Assembly (NCBI GenBank): GCA_944326695.1
Contig: CALVEZ010000038.1
Location: 1 to 32,095 of the forward strand
Direction: 5' to 3'
Length of the DNA: 32,095 nucleotides
From: Candidatus Bilophila faecipullorum
GTDB taxonomy: Bacteria > Desulfobacterota > Desulfovibrionia > Desulfovibrionales > Desulfovibrionaceae
The translations under genes and the position numbers were made by a program. A model generated the notes under the pieces. That model had not been told where the DNA came from. It saw only the letters and a program-made list of their open reading frames with translations, and did no database searches. Positions 16,352 to 24,150 of this stretch are shown piece by piece; positions within the stretch are counted from its first letter, which is position 1; the number at the start of each line of letters is the position of its first letter.

Positions 16352-16791
16352 GGACAAAGGGGGCCGCTCCCACGGGGCGGCCCCTGCTTCCTTTTCGTCG
16401 CTCCGCCCTTTCGCCAGTCCCGCGTTCCGCCCTGAAAAACAGGCTTATTTCCCCGTGCCGAGGGCTTCCCCGCCTTCCGCCGTGAAAAACGGGCCTTTTT
16501 CAGCGCGCCAACGGCTTTTCCGCCCACAGGCGGGTGTCCCCTTTCCCGCACAGGGGAAGCCCCCGCGACCTGCCGGACGCAACGCAGAGCCACCGGGTCC
16601 CCTTCCTATGCAAGAGGAAGCCCCCGCCGGGAAAAAACGCCGGACCTCCCCAAAGGGGGAACCGGCTGGTCAGGGCGGCAGAGCCGAACGCTGCGCGTCC
16701 CGGCCTTTTCAGACGGGCGTTTTTTCCGGCGGGAAGATTCAACCCTCCGGCCGCCTCCTCTTCCGCTCCCTTCTAGCCAAAGGTTCCCGCC
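16352..16791. other. Spacer rich in short direct and inverted repeats
   Basis: The icd terminator comes first. After it, a 27-base unit occurs twice (16425-16451 and 16475-16501) with four differences; the second copy is itself a TGAAAAA/TTTTTCA hairpin. A near-perfect inverted pair (16623-16643 with 16714-16733) carries A6 and T6 in its arms. A short module AGGAAGCCCCCGC also recurs in variant form. Open frames across it give no family resemblance. Confidence 0.6.
16360..16395 (+). terminator. Intrinsic terminator after icd
   Basis: GGGGCCGCTCC (16360-16370) pairs with GGGGCGGCCCC (16374-16384) over 11 bp with one G-U pair. CTTCCTTTTC follows. It starts 8 bases after the icd stop codon. Confidence 0.7.
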
Positions 16792-17574
16792 ATGCTCTGG
16801 GATTCCGATCTCTACCTCCAATTCAAGGCCGAACGGACGCAGCCGTCCATCGATCTCGTCAAACGCATCCCCCTGTCCCACGCGGCCAAAGCGCTCGACG
16901 TGGGCTGCGGTCCGGGCAACAGCTCCCGCGTGCTGGCCGATGCCTTTCCGGGCGCCCGGATAACGGGCGTGGACAGCTCGCCGGAGATGATCGCGGCTGC
17001 TGCCGCGGCCCACCCGGACATGACCTTCCGGCTCTGCGACGCCGGAGACCTGGCCTCGCTGGGCGAAAACGGCTTCGACATCGTTTTCTCCAACGCCTGC
17101 ATTCAATGGGTTCCCGATCATCCCCGCCTGCTGGGGGACATGCTCTCCCTGCTCCGGCCCGGCGGCGTGCTGGCGGTGCAAATTCCCATGAACCAGCAGG
17201 AACCCATCCACCGGATTGTCGCAAGGCTGGCCGCGGACGACGAATGGCGGGATACGCTGGCCGGGGCGCGGACCTTCCACACGCTGGAACAGGAAGCCTA
17301 CTTCGACATCCTGAGCGAACGCGCGGCGACCTTCCAGCTCTGGCAGACCACCTACCTGCACCGCCTGCCCTCGCACGAGGCGATCATGGACTGGTATAAG
17401 GGCACGGGCCTGCGCCCCTACCTGAGCCTGCTCTCCGACGAGCGCGCCCAAGCCTTCGAGCGGGCCGTCCTCCGCGAAGTGAAAAGGGAATACCCCATTC
17501 AAAGGAATGGAGAAGTCATCTTCCGTTTTCCGCGCTTCTTCTTCATCGCCACGCCCAAAGGCCAGGGTTCATGA
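16792..17574 (+). CDS. tam: Trans-aconitate 2-methyltransferase-like SAM methyltransferase
   Basis: A 260-residue class I SAM-dependent methyltransferase. Motif I is LDVGCGPGNSSRVL, the acidic end of strand 2 is GVDSSPEM, and FSNACIQWVPDH and LLRPGGVLAVQIPMN match trans-aconitate methyltransferase more closely than generic methyltransferases, as does WYKGTGLRPYL near residue 200. Tam methylates trans-aconitate, a toxic by-product of aconitase, so its position after icd is metabolically sensible. The two genes are separated by a terminator and 440 bases, so they are not one simple operon. The Shine-Dalgarno is weak (AAAGG). The substrate is inferred; a related small-acid methyltransferase is possible. 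Confidence 0.8.
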   Translation: MLWDSDLYLQFKAERTQPSIDLVKRIPLSHAAKALDVGCGPGNSSRVLADAFPGARITGVDSSPEMIAAAAAAHPDMTFRLCDAGDLASLGENGFDIVFSNACIQWVPDHPRLLGDMLSLLRPGGVLAVQIPMNQQEPIHRIVARLAADDEWRDTLAGARTFHTLEQEAYFDILSERAATFQLWQTTYLHRLPSHEAIMDWYKGTGLRPYLSLLSDERAQAFERAVLREVKREYPIQRNGEVIFRFPRFFFIATPKGQGS

Positions 17575-17663
17575 GAAGACCGCCGGTTGGAAACAGACGG
17601 CCTTGCGGCAGGCGCTTTGATGCGGGCTGATCAGAGACATCTCCTTTTCAAGAATGATGGAGC

Positions 17664-18032
17664 GTGAAGGCGTTGAAATGGGAAAAGCCTTTATCCCCGT
17701 CAGGGGAACGGCGTCGTGGGGCCGGGCATCGTGTTCTCGACGACGACTTGATATACGAAATACTTTCCGTCGTTGAGGAGATACCGGAAGGGCGCGTGGC
17801 CACCTATGGTCAAATCGCGCGGCTGATCGGTCGGGACAAGAATTCCCGGCTGGTGGGAAAGGTTCTTGGCATGGCGGAATATTACGGCAAATACCCCTGC
17901 CACAGGGTTGTCAACCATGCGGGGCGGCTTGTCCCCGGGTGGCTGGAGCAACGGTTTCTCCTTGAAGCGGAACAGGTCGCCATGAAGGACGACAGGCATG
18001 TAAACCTGAAGAAAGCCCAGTGGGACTGCTGA
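17664..18032 (+). CDS. MGMT-family DNA-binding protein with retained active-site Cys
   Basis: A short (up to 122-residue) protein consisting only of the C-terminal domain of O6-alkylguanine-DNA alkyltransferase. It shows PEGRVATYGQIARLIG, the arginine-finger segment NSRLVGKVL, and YPCHRVVNHAGRLVPGW with Cys79 in the PCHRV active site. Alkyltransferase-like (ATL) proteins of similar size usually replace this Cys, so this one may still accept alkyl groups. It lacks the Ada-type N-terminal domain. The start is uncertain. GTG at 17664 has GGAG only one base away. TTG at 17673 has better spacing, and the conserved part begins near residue 27. Moderate confidence in function. Confidence 0.8.
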   Translation: MKALKWEKPLSPSGERRRGAGHRVLDDDLIYEILSVVEEIPEGRVATYGQIARLIGRDKNSRLVGKVLGMAEYYGKYPCHRVVNHAGRLVPGWLEQRFLLEAEQVAMKDDRHVNLKKAQWDC

Positions 18033-18059
18033 AAATGATAAAACTTTTCGGGCACAAAG

Positions 18060-18127
18060 AGGCAGGCGAATCAGAGAGCCCACAGCTTCGGAAGTATCCT
18101 TTCTTTAAAAAGGCTCCCCGCCTGCCT
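18060..18127. terminator. Long stem-loop between convergent genes
   Basis: AGGCAGGCG (18060-18068) is complementary to CGCCTGCCT (18119-18127), and GAGCC/GGCTC add a second pairing inside. The outer arm reaches the first base of the DUF554 stop codon. It lies between the ends of two converging genes, so a shared terminator is plausible, though neither side has a strong T-run. Confidence 0.35.
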
Positions 18128-18846
18128 TACATGAACTGCTTCCACAGTGCGGAAAGGGGCATGACGAAGAAAAGGCCCGGCAACATGCTGATGAGCGGAA
18201 CCTGTACGAGCCCCATCTGGCGCAGCCCCGCACCGAGCATGATGATCCCGCCGCAGGCCGAGAAATCCGCAAACATGGTCGGCGTCGTATAGGGCATGAG
18301 GACCGTGGCCCCGAAAAGCAGGGCCGACTGGATGCAGAACTGCGGCAGGGCCAGCACCCCGACCACGCTCCCGATGCTGGCGGCGATGAGCATGGCCGTG
18401 AACAGATCGAGCACGCCCTTGATGAGCAGGAGGGAGCATTCGCCCGTGAGCCCCTCGCGCATGGAGCCGATGATTCCGAGCCCGCTGACGCAGAAAAGGA
18501 CCGTGGCCACAGCGAACTGATCCCGGAAAACCGTATCGGACAGGGTTTCCTTGACCGGCTTGTCCTTTTTCTTCCGCCGGAAGAGCCCCGCCGCCTTGAA
18601 AGCGGCCTTCATGACCCCGGACTCCAGACGGATCGCTTCCCCGAGAGCGGTCCCGAACAGCAGCGAAAGCACGACCGGAGGGAGCGAATCGCCCTTCGAC
18701 AGCATGGTCACCCCGATGCCGAGGGTGATGCAGCTGAAAACGTTCATGAACTTTTTCCTGAACTCCTCACTGAGCACTGGCCCGCAGAGCGCCCCGAGAA
18801 TGGAGCCCGCGATGATGCATACGCTGTTCGCAACCGGTCCTATCAT
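18127..18846 (-). CDS. DUF554 family integral membrane protein
   Basis: A 239-residue inner-membrane protein of unknown function. About six hydrophobic segments are visible, for example near 5-22, 36-50, 57-72, 112-128, 145-168 and 195-232. Family blocks include GTALGEAIRLES (65-76), VLFCVSGLGIIGSMREG (116-132) and CGGIIMLGAGL (198-208). A strongly basic loop (FRRKKKDKPVKE, 89-100) should face the cytoplasm and is absent from the second DUF554 protein in this window (27230-27922). The start at 18846 fits the family N-terminus (GPVANSVCIIAGSILG); the frame extends to 18990 without support. The ribosome binding site is weak. B. subtilis YdfK is a family member; no function is established. Confidence 0.88.
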   Translation of the reverse strand: MIGPVANSVCIIAGSILGALCGPVLSEEFRKKFMNVFSCITLGIGVTMLSKGDSLPPVVLSLLFGTALGEAIRLESGVMKAAFKAAGLFRRKKKDKPVKETLSDTVFRDQFAVATVLFCVSGLGIIGSMREGLTGECSLLLIKGVLDLFTAMLIAASIGSVVGVLALPQFCIQSALLFGATVLMPYTTPTMFADFSACGGIIMLGAGLRQMGLVQVPLISMLPGLFFVMPLSALWKQFM

Positions 18847-19127
18847 TTCCCTTATCCCTTGTTGAAAGCTCTGATCTCCGGGGCCGGAACGTCCCGGAAA
18901 AAGACGTGGCGTCGCGGCGGCCTCCGTCAACCGGAAACCACCGCAACGCCGCCGTACCGCATCCGGCACGGCAACCCCTTTTCTTATCATAAGAAAGGGG
19001 GAAAAACAATCGCCCCTCTCTCAGAAGCGGAACGCAAAGAGGGGACGCAAAAATCCCGCGGGCGCGCGCCCACGGGATTCGGGGTACAGAACAGTTCCGG
19101 CCCAAGGCCGGAAAAGGAAAATCCGTA
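18847..19127. other. Spacer between HU and DUF554 genes
   Basis: It contains the HU terminator (19049-19079) and, further on, an imperfect stem at 18975-19000 (CCCCTTT..CTTA with TAAGAAAGGGG, one bulge). It presumably also holds the DUF554 promoter, which I cannot place. Confidence 0.4.
19049..19079 (-). terminator. Intrinsic terminator of the HU gene
   Basis: On the minus strand, AATCCCGTGGGCG-type and CGCCCGCGGGATT arms (19067-19079 with 19052-19064) pair over 12 of 13 positions, followed directly by TTTTTGCG. It lies about 50 bases after the HU stop codon. Confidence 0.7.
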
Positions 19128-19403
19128 CTATTTCACAGCTTCTTTCAGGGCCTTGCCGGGGGTGAACTTCACCACGCGGGAAGCGGGAATGAGGCACTCC
19201 TCGCCCGTGCGGGGATTGCGGCCCTTGCGTTCGCTGCGTTCGACGACCTTGAAGCTGCCGAAACCGGTGAACGAAACCTGCTCTCCGTTGGCGATGGTCT
19301 CGGAAAGCACGCTGATGGCCGCGTCGAGGAACTGTTCGGTAGCGGCTTTGGTGCCGAGGCCGGCCTTGGCATGGATTTTTTCAACAAGATCTGCTTTGGT
19401 CAT
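19128..19403 (-). CDS. HU family DNA-binding protein
   Basis: A 91-residue histone-like protein that bends and compacts DNA as a dimer. It starts MTKADLVEKIHAKAGL, has the glycine hinge FTGFGSFKV (45-53), the DNA-contacting arm ERKGRNPRTGE with its conserved Arg-Asn-Pro tip, and ends PGKALKEAVK. Length and sequence fit HU rather than IHF. AAGGAG sits 8 bases upstream of the ATG. The gene is monocistronic, with its own terminator and an AT-rich upstream region. HU-alpha, HU-beta and homodimeric HU cannot be told apart here. Confidence 0.96.
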   Translation of the reverse strand: MTKADLVEKIHAKAGLGTKAATEQFLDAAISVLSETIANGEQVSFTGFGSFKVVERSERKGRNPRTGEECLIPASRVVKFTPGKALKEAVK

Positions 19404-19781
19404 GAAAAGACTCCTTACCTGATGAGTGAGATGTGCCAGCGGTGGTCTTTACCCTTTGTTCTTCCCGTTGTCACCGGGATATTTTGCGCTATCCTCCCTT
19501 ATTTGTATTGCAAAAAGCGATTTCTCCTCGTCGGCGGGCCGGCCGCCATGACTGCCACGGCAGTATAATCCATAGAATTTAAAGGATAAAATGATAATTT
19601 CAAACATTATACATAAATGACATGGCCGCAGGGGAAAAATAAGCCCCGGCAGGAAAAAAATCCCCCCCGGGAGGCGTCCGCACCCCCGGCGGGCGGCTTC
19701 CGGCCCTCGGCCAAGTTCCCCCTTGCCAAACGTGGCTTACGGGTATATATAGCTGAGTCCCGACTTTATAGGAGCCTGACC
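19404..19781. other. Divergent regulatory region between HU and rpmE
   Basis: This 378-base spacer is the control region for both HU (-) and rpmE (+). It has a strongly AT-rich patch at about 19560-19622 and the rpmE promoter at 19723-19751. For HU, GTGACA and TAAAGA on the minus strand are 17 bases apart close to the gene, a weak candidate. No coding sequence is apparent. Confidence 0.5.
19723..19751 (+). promoter_or_regulatory. Predicted sigma-70 promoter for rpmE
   Basis: TTGCCA (19723-19728) and TATATA (19746-19751) are separated by 17 bases. Transcription would start near 19758 and give a short leader with AGGAG at 19770-19774, a compact arrangement typical of ribosomal protein genes. 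Confidence 0.6.
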
Positions 19782-19991
19782 ATGAAAGACAAGATTCATC
19801 CGAAAGTGTACAAGGCCAAGATTACCTGCGCCTGCGGCAATCAGGTAGAACTGCTCTCCACCAAAGGAGAAAACGTACATGTGGAAATCTGCTCCGCTTG
19901 CCATCCCTTCTTCACCGGCAAGCAGCGTTTCCTCGATACGGCCGGCCGCATCGACCGCTTCCGCAAAAAGTACGCCAATCTCAACAAGTAA
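19782..19991 (+). CDS. rpmE: 50S ribosomal protein L31 (zinc-binding type)
   Basis: bL31 bridges the large subunit central protuberance and the small-subunit head. The 69-residue protein starts [20 protein letters not shown] and contains [25 protein letters not shown]. The four cysteines in CAC and CSAC mark the C+ form that binds zinc, as opposed to the zinc-free paralogue made under zinc limitation. AGGAG is 7 bases before the ATG. It is followed by DUF1385 and prfA on the same strand, a conserved neighbourhood that supports the annotation. Confidence 0.97.
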   Translation: MKDKIHPKVYKAKITCACGNQVELLSTKGENVHVEICSACHPFFTGKQRFLDTAGRIDRFRKKYANLNK

Positions 19992-20018
19992 CACGCCGGT
20001 AGCCCGCGCAGCCTTTTC

Positions 20019-20054
20019 GCCTCCCGGATGGACACGACCTCCGGGAGGCATTTG
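20019..20054 (+). terminator. Hairpin after rpmE, possible attenuator
   Basis: GCCTCCCGG (20019-20027) pairs perfectly with CCGGGAGGC (20041-20049), followed by ATTTG. The T-run is short, so some read-through into DUF1385 and prfA is expected. This would keep L31 more highly expressed than its downstream genes. Confidence 0.5.
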
Positions 20055-20160
20055 TGCTGGCATCCCCTTTCCCCTTTTTCCGCCCTTCCCCGCCCGGCCC
20101 ACCCGCCGGGGGCACGGGGACGCGCGCTCGAATCAGGGAGCAGCATTCCGAGGTCCTTCC

Positions 20161-21204
20161 ATGCCCATGCCCTCCGGCGCCAAGGCCGTTTCCGCCGTAC
20201 CCGCCTCCGCCCCCAAACGTCCCCGGACGTGGTTCGGGCGGCTCATGCCCTTCCTCGCACCGGCCCCGCTCGTCGGCGGACAGGCCGTCATGGAAGGCGT
20301 CATGATGCGCAACGGCGACGTGTACGCGCTGGCCGTGCGCACGCCGGACGGCTCCATCAGCGTGGAGCAAAGGCCGTGGTTCAGCCTCACCCGGCACGCG
20401 TGGCTCAAAAAGCCCTTCGTGCGCGGCTTCCCCACGCTCATCGAAACCCTCGTCAACGGCATCAAGGCCCTCAACCTCTCCGCCGAGCGCAGCACCGAAG
20501 GCACGGGCGAGGAAATCAAGGGCTGGCAGCTCGTGCTGACCCTCGTGGTCTCCCTGCTCTTCGCCATAGGGCTTTTCGTGGTCATGCCGCATCTTCTGTC
20601 CATCGTCATGAACTGGCTGGGCTACGGCGGCGACGTGGAGGGGCTCTCGTTCCATATCTGGGACGGGCTCTTCAAATTTCTCATTTTTATCGGCTATATC
20701 GTGGGCATCGCCTTCATGCCGGACATCCGGCGCGTCTTCTGCTACCACGGCGCGGAGCACAAGACCATCCACGCCTACGAGTCCGGGGAGCCCGTCACGC
20801 CCGAAGCCGCGGCCCGCTTCAGCCGCCTGCACCCGCGCTGCGGCACCACGTTTCTGCTCTTCGTCATGTCCATCGCCATTCTGCTGCACACGGTGCTCGT
20901 CCCGCTGCTGCTCCTCGTCTGGACGCCCGAGAGCGCCGTCGCCAAGCACGCGGTCACGCTGCTCTTCAAACTGCTGCTCATGATCCCCATCAGCGCCCTT
21001 TCCTACGAGCTCATCCGCTACGCCGCCCGACTGAAAAATCCTTTGTGGGGGCGCATCCTGCGTGCGCCGGGCATGTTCCTGCAACTGCTGACCACGCGGG
21101 AACCCGAAAAGGATCAGGTCGAGGTCGCGGTCGCCGCGCTCGCCGCCGCCGTCGGGCAGAACCCGCCGCACCTTGAGACGCCCACCACCTGCCAACCGGA
21201 GTAA
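20161..21204 (+). CDS. DUF1385 family membrane protein (YqhQ-like)
   Basis: A 347-residue inner-membrane protein of unknown function. Conserved blocks are VGGQAVMEGVMMRNGD (38-53), VFCYHGAEHKTIHAYESG (192-209) and LHPRCGTTFLLFV (223-235). The invariant His, Glu and Cys in these blocks look like a metal or catalytic site near the membrane. Hydrophobic segments lie at about 121-150, 170-186, 228-256 and 262-285. The N-terminal 30 residues are Pro/Ala/Lys-rich. GAGG is 8 bases before the ATG. The gene ends 3 bases before prfA and sits after rpmE, a neighbourhood shared with many Gram-positives and Deltaproteobacteria, which hints at a link to translation or membrane biogenesis. No function is established. 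Confidence 0.88.
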   Translation: MPMPSGAKAVSAVPASAPKRPRTWFGRLMPFLAPAPLVGGQAVMEGVMMRNGDVYALAVRTPDGSISVEQRPWFSLTRHAWLKKPFVRGFPTLIETLVNGIKALNLSAERSTEGTGEEIKGWQLVLTLVVSLLFAIGLFVVMPHLLSIVMNWLGYGGDVEGLSFHIWDGLFKFLIFIGYIVGIAFMPDIRRVFCYHGAEHKTIHAYESGEPVTPEAAARFSRLHPRCGTTFLLFVMSIAILLHTVLVPLLLLVWTPESAVAKHAVTLLFKLLLMIPISALSYELIRYAARLKNPLWGRILRAPGMFLQLLTTREPEKDQVEVAVAALAAAVGQNPPHLETPTTCQPE

Positions 21205-21207
21205 CCG

Positions 21208-22278
21208 ATGTTTGCCAAACTCGAAAGCCTCGAACGCAAATTCCTCGACCTTGAACAGGAGCTTGCCGATCCTTCCGTCTTCAACGATCAGGACCGCTAC
21301 CGCAAGCTGACCAAGGCCCACTCGGACCTGAAGGCCGTGGTGGAAATCTTCCGCCAGTACCGCGAGCAGAAGCAAAACCTCGCGGACAATCAGGAACTGC
21401 TCAACGACGCCGATCCCGACATCCGCGAGATGGCGCACGAAGAGATCAAGGCCATCGAGGAAAACCTGCCCACGCTCGAACACGAGCTCAAGGTGCTGCT
21501 CCTGCCCACCGACCCGCTCGACGAAAAGAACATCATCCTTGAAATCCGGGCCGGGACCGGCGGCGAGGAAGCCGCGCTCTTCGCGGGCGATCTTTTCCGC
21601 ATGTACTGCCGCTATGCCGAAAAGATGAACTGGAAAGTGGAAATCATGAGCCAGAGCGAATCGGACAACGGCGGCTACAAGGAAGTCATCGCCCTCATTT
21701 CCGGCGACAAGGTCTACAGCCGCCTGAAATTCGAGTCCGGCACCCACCGCGTGCAGCGCGTGCCCGCCACGGAATCGCAGGGCCGCATCCACACCTCCGC
21801 CGCCACGGTCGCCATCATGCCCGAAGCCGAGGAAGTCGACCTCGACCTCAAGCCGGAAGACCTGCGCTTCGACGTCTACCGTTCCTCCGGCCCCGGCGGG
21901 CAGAGCGTAAACACCACCGACTCCGCCGTGCGCGTGACCCACATCCCCACCGGCCTCGTGGTCTGCTGCCAGGACGAAAAGTCGCAGCACAAGAACAAGG
22001 CCAAGGGCCTCAAAATCCTCTGCTCCCGCCTGCTCCAGATGAAGCAGGACGAGCAGAACGCCGCCCTTGCCGACCAGCGCCGCGCGCAGGTGGGCACCGG
22101 GGACCGCTCCGAGCGCATCCGCACCTACAACTTCCCGCAGGGCCGCGTCACCGACCACCGCATCAACCTTACCCTCTACAATCTGGGCAAGGTCATGGAA
22201 GGCGAAATCCAGGAACTGGTGGACGGGCTCGTCACCCATGCCCAGACGGAGGCGCTCAAGGCGCAGGCGTCGAGCTGA
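21208..22278 (+). CDS. prfA: Peptide chain release factor 1
   Basis: RF1 reads UAA and UAG and triggers hydrolysis of peptidyl-tRNA on the ribosome. The 356-residue protein has the codon-reading tripeptide PAT at 186-188 (the P-x-T of RF1, not the SPF of RF2). The catalytic GGQ is at 230-232 within [17 protein letters not shown]. The N-terminal helical domain and the tail [17 protein letters not shown] are typical. It starts 3 bases after the DUF1385 stop, so the two are surely co-transcribed. The methyltransferase gene prmC, which modifies this GGQ and often follows prfA, is absent here; instead a strong terminator follows. Confidence 0.98.
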   Translation: MFAKLESLERKFLDLEQELADPSVFNDQDRYRKLTKAHSDLKAVVEIFRQYREQKQNLADNQELLNDADPDIREMAHEEIKAIEENLPTLEHELKVLLLPTDPLDEKNIILEIRAGTGGEEAALFAGDLFRMYCRYAEKMNWKVEIMSQSESDNGGYKEVIALISGDKVYSRLKFESGTHRVQRVPATESQGRIHTSAATVAIMPEAEEVDLDLKPEDLRFDVYRSSGPGGQSVNTTDSAVRVTHIPTGLVVCCQDEKSQHKNKAKGLKILCSRLLQMKQDEQNAALADQRRAQVGTGDRSERIRTYNFPQGRVTDHRINLTLYNLGKVMEGEIQELVDGLVTHAQTEALKAQASS

Positions 22279-22581
22279 CGCTTGCGGGAACGGCGCCTCG
22301 GCAAGAGGCTCCTTCCGCCCCTACCTTTCAACGGGCGGAACACGGCGCGCAAGAACGAAAGGCCGGACGGACGTCCGGCTTTTTTTCGCCCTCCGCCCGG
22401 CGCTTTCCGGCGCGGCGGCACAGGGGGCGGAAAAGAAACGGGGCGCGGCGCGTTTCGTAGCCAAGAGATATACTATCAATAAAATCGGCGCTGTTCCCCC
22501 AAAAAGTGGGGGGCAAGGCCCGCAACGCCGTGGCGGATGGCCCGGCAAAGGGCGCGCCGCCCAAAGGAAGAGAGGAAAAAG
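22279..22581. other. Spacer between prfA and the cytochrome c peroxidase
   Basis: The strong prfA terminator lies at 22361-22387. Beyond it TATACT at 22469-22474 is a good -10 element without a matching -35, so the peroxidase promoter may need an activator. A CCCCC/GGGGG stem lies near 22496-22515. No coding sequence is apparent. Confidence 0.45.
22361..22387 (+). terminator. Strong intrinsic terminator after prfA
   Basis: GCCGGAC (22362-22368) pairs with GTCCGGC (22373-22379) around GGAC, and a run of seven T follows at 22380-22386. Confidence 0.85.
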
Positions 22582-23967
22582 ATGAAAAAATCCATGCTGT
22601 TCGCCGTGGCCGCGCTTTCGGCCCTGACCTTCGGGGCCGGGACGTCGTGGGGCGTTTCCGAAACGCCGCAGGGCTATCCCTCGCTCGGCAAGTTCAACAA
22701 GGTCTCCCGGATCATGCTCGACAAGTGTATGCCCTGCCATACCCGCAATATGGACCTGCCCTTCTACGCGAGCATCCCGGGCATCAAGAAAATCATCGCC
22801 AAGGACTACGCCGCCGCGCCCCGTGCCTTTGATCTCAACCACGAGCTGGAAGGCGACGCCAAGGACAAGCCCGTCAACGAGAGCAGCCTCGCCAAAATGG
22901 CATGGGTGACCTCCTATGACATCATGCCCCCCGCCCGCTTCACCGCCGTCCACAAGAACACCCACCTGACCGCCAAGGACAAGGAAGGTCTGCTCACGTG
23001 GATACGCGAAACCCGCAAGAAGCATTACGACAATGGGCTGGCCGCCCCGGAAAGGCGCGACGAACCCATCCAGCCCCTGCCCTCCGCCCTGCACGTGGAC
23101 ACCAAAAAGGCCGCCCTCGGCCAGAAGCTCTTCAATGACGTGCGGCTTTCCGGCGATGAGAGCATGTCCTGCGCCTCTTGCCACGACTTCGCCAAGGCGG
23201 GCACGGACGGCCTCATGATCGCGCAGGGCGTCTATGACCTCAACAGCGGCCTGAACACGCCCACGGTCTTCAACGCCGTCTTCAACTTCCGCCAGTACTG
23301 GAACGGCCGCGCCGCCGACGTGCAGGAAGCCGCCGCCCTCGCCCCCGTCGATCCCACCATGATGGGCAGCAAGGGCTGGGACCTCATCCTCGCCAAGCTC
23401 CGCCTCGACGAAGCCCTTACCAACGAATACAAGCACGCCTTCGGCCCCAGCTCGTGGACCAAGGAGAACGTCACCGCCGCCCTCGCGGAGTTCCAGAAGA
23501 CCCTCGTCACCCCGGACAGCCGTTTCGACCAGTGGCTGAAGGGCAAGGACGACGCCCTCACCGCCGAAGAGCTGAAAGGCTACCAGCGCTTCAAGGACTA
23601 CCGCTGCACGAGCTGCCACGTGGGGCAGAACGTGGGCGGCCAGTCGCTCGAATACATGGACCTCAAGCGGGACTACTTCGCGGATCGCGGCCATCCCATG
23701 GCCCGCGACGAGGGCTACAAGGCCGTCACCGGCCGGCAGGAAGACCTGCGCCGCTTCAAGGTGGCTGGCCTGCGCAACGTGGAGCTGACCGCCCCCTATC
23801 TGCATGACGGCACCGCGCAGACCCTGTCCCGCGCCGTGGACGTTATGGGAACCTACCTTTCCGGCATCAGCATCGACGAAGAGGACAACGCGCTCATCGT
23901 CGCTTTTCTGCGTACCCTGACCGGCACCTATCAGGGCAAGCCACTCACCGGGCAAGCCTCGAAATAG
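22582..23967 (+). CDS. Tri-heme cytochrome c peroxidase-like protein
   Basis: A 461-residue exported cytochrome. The signal peptide is MKKSMLFAVAALSALTFGAG with a cut near residue 24. Three covalent heme motifs are present: CMPCH (49-53), CASCH (197-201) and CTSCH (342-346). The last two belong to the classical di-heme peroxidase/MauG fold, with WNGRAADVQEAA and the C-terminal FKVAGLRNVELTAPYLHDG. The first lies in an N-terminal heme-binding domain (residues about 40-140), making a three-heme enzyme as in YhjA-like peroxidases. Expected activity is periplasmic reduction of hydrogen peroxide by cytochrome c. In an anaerobe it would be an oxygen-defence or peroxide-respiration enzyme. GAGG precedes the ATG at 22582, and a terminator follows. 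Confidence 0.88.
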   Translation: MKKSMLFAVAALSALTFGAGTSWGVSETPQGYPSLGKFNKVSRIMLDKCMPCHTRNMDLPFYASIPGIKKIIAKDYAAAPRAFDLNHELEGDAKDKPVNESSLAKMAWVTSYDIMPPARFTAVHKNTHLTAKDKEGLLTWIRETRKKHYDNGLAAPERRDEPIQPLPSALHVDTKKAALGQKLFNDVRLSGDESMSCASCHDFAKAGTDGLMIAQGVYDLNSGLNTPTVFNAVFNFRQYWNGRAADVQEAAALAPVDPTMMGSKGWDLILAKLRLDEALTNEYKHAFGPSSWTKENVTAALAEFQKTLVTPDSRFDQWLKGKDDALTAEELKGYQRFKDYRCTSCHVGQNVGGQSLEYMDLKRDYFADRGHPMARDEGYKAVTGRQEDLRRFKVAGLRNVELTAPYLHDGTAQTLSRAVDVMGTYLSGISIDEEDNALIVAFLRTLTGTYQGKPLTGQASK

Positions 23968-24002
23968 ACCTTTCCCCGCCGCCATAAGGGACCACGCGGC
24001 GA

Positions 24003-24045
24003 AGCCTCCCTGCCAGAATCAATCTTCGGCAGGGAGGCTCTTTTT
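24003..24045 (+). terminator. Strong intrinsic terminator after the peroxidase
   Basis: AGCCTCCCTGCC (24003-24014) pairs perfectly with GGCAGGGAGGCT (24028-24039), followed by C and five T. Confidence 0.85.
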
Positions 24046-24065
24046 GCGCCCCGCGCCCGCCGCGC

Positions 24066-24093
24066 CCTTGACGATGACGAGGCCGGGATTATC
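24066..24093 (+). promoter_or_regulatory. Predicted promoter for htpG
   Basis: TTGACG (24066-24071) and TATCTT (24088-24093) are 16 bases apart and fit sigma-70. The -35 context CCCTTGAC also resembles the CTTGAA of heat-shock promoters, but no CCCCAT-type -10 is seen, so sigma-32 control is not shown. Confidence 0.4.
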
Positions 24094-24150
24094 TTTTAGG
24101 CCGGATCAGGCCGGGCACGCTTCCGGCCAAGCTTTCGCAGGAGGATACCC

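Noticed and set aside
19981..22239. 752-codon minus-strand frame opposite DUF1385 and prfA
   Set aside because: It spans two real genes in antisense and has no supporting start signal or motif.
24061..24100. Heat-shock sigma-32 promoter for htpG
   Set aside because: Only the -35-like CTTGAC fits; the required CCCCAT-type -10 is absent.
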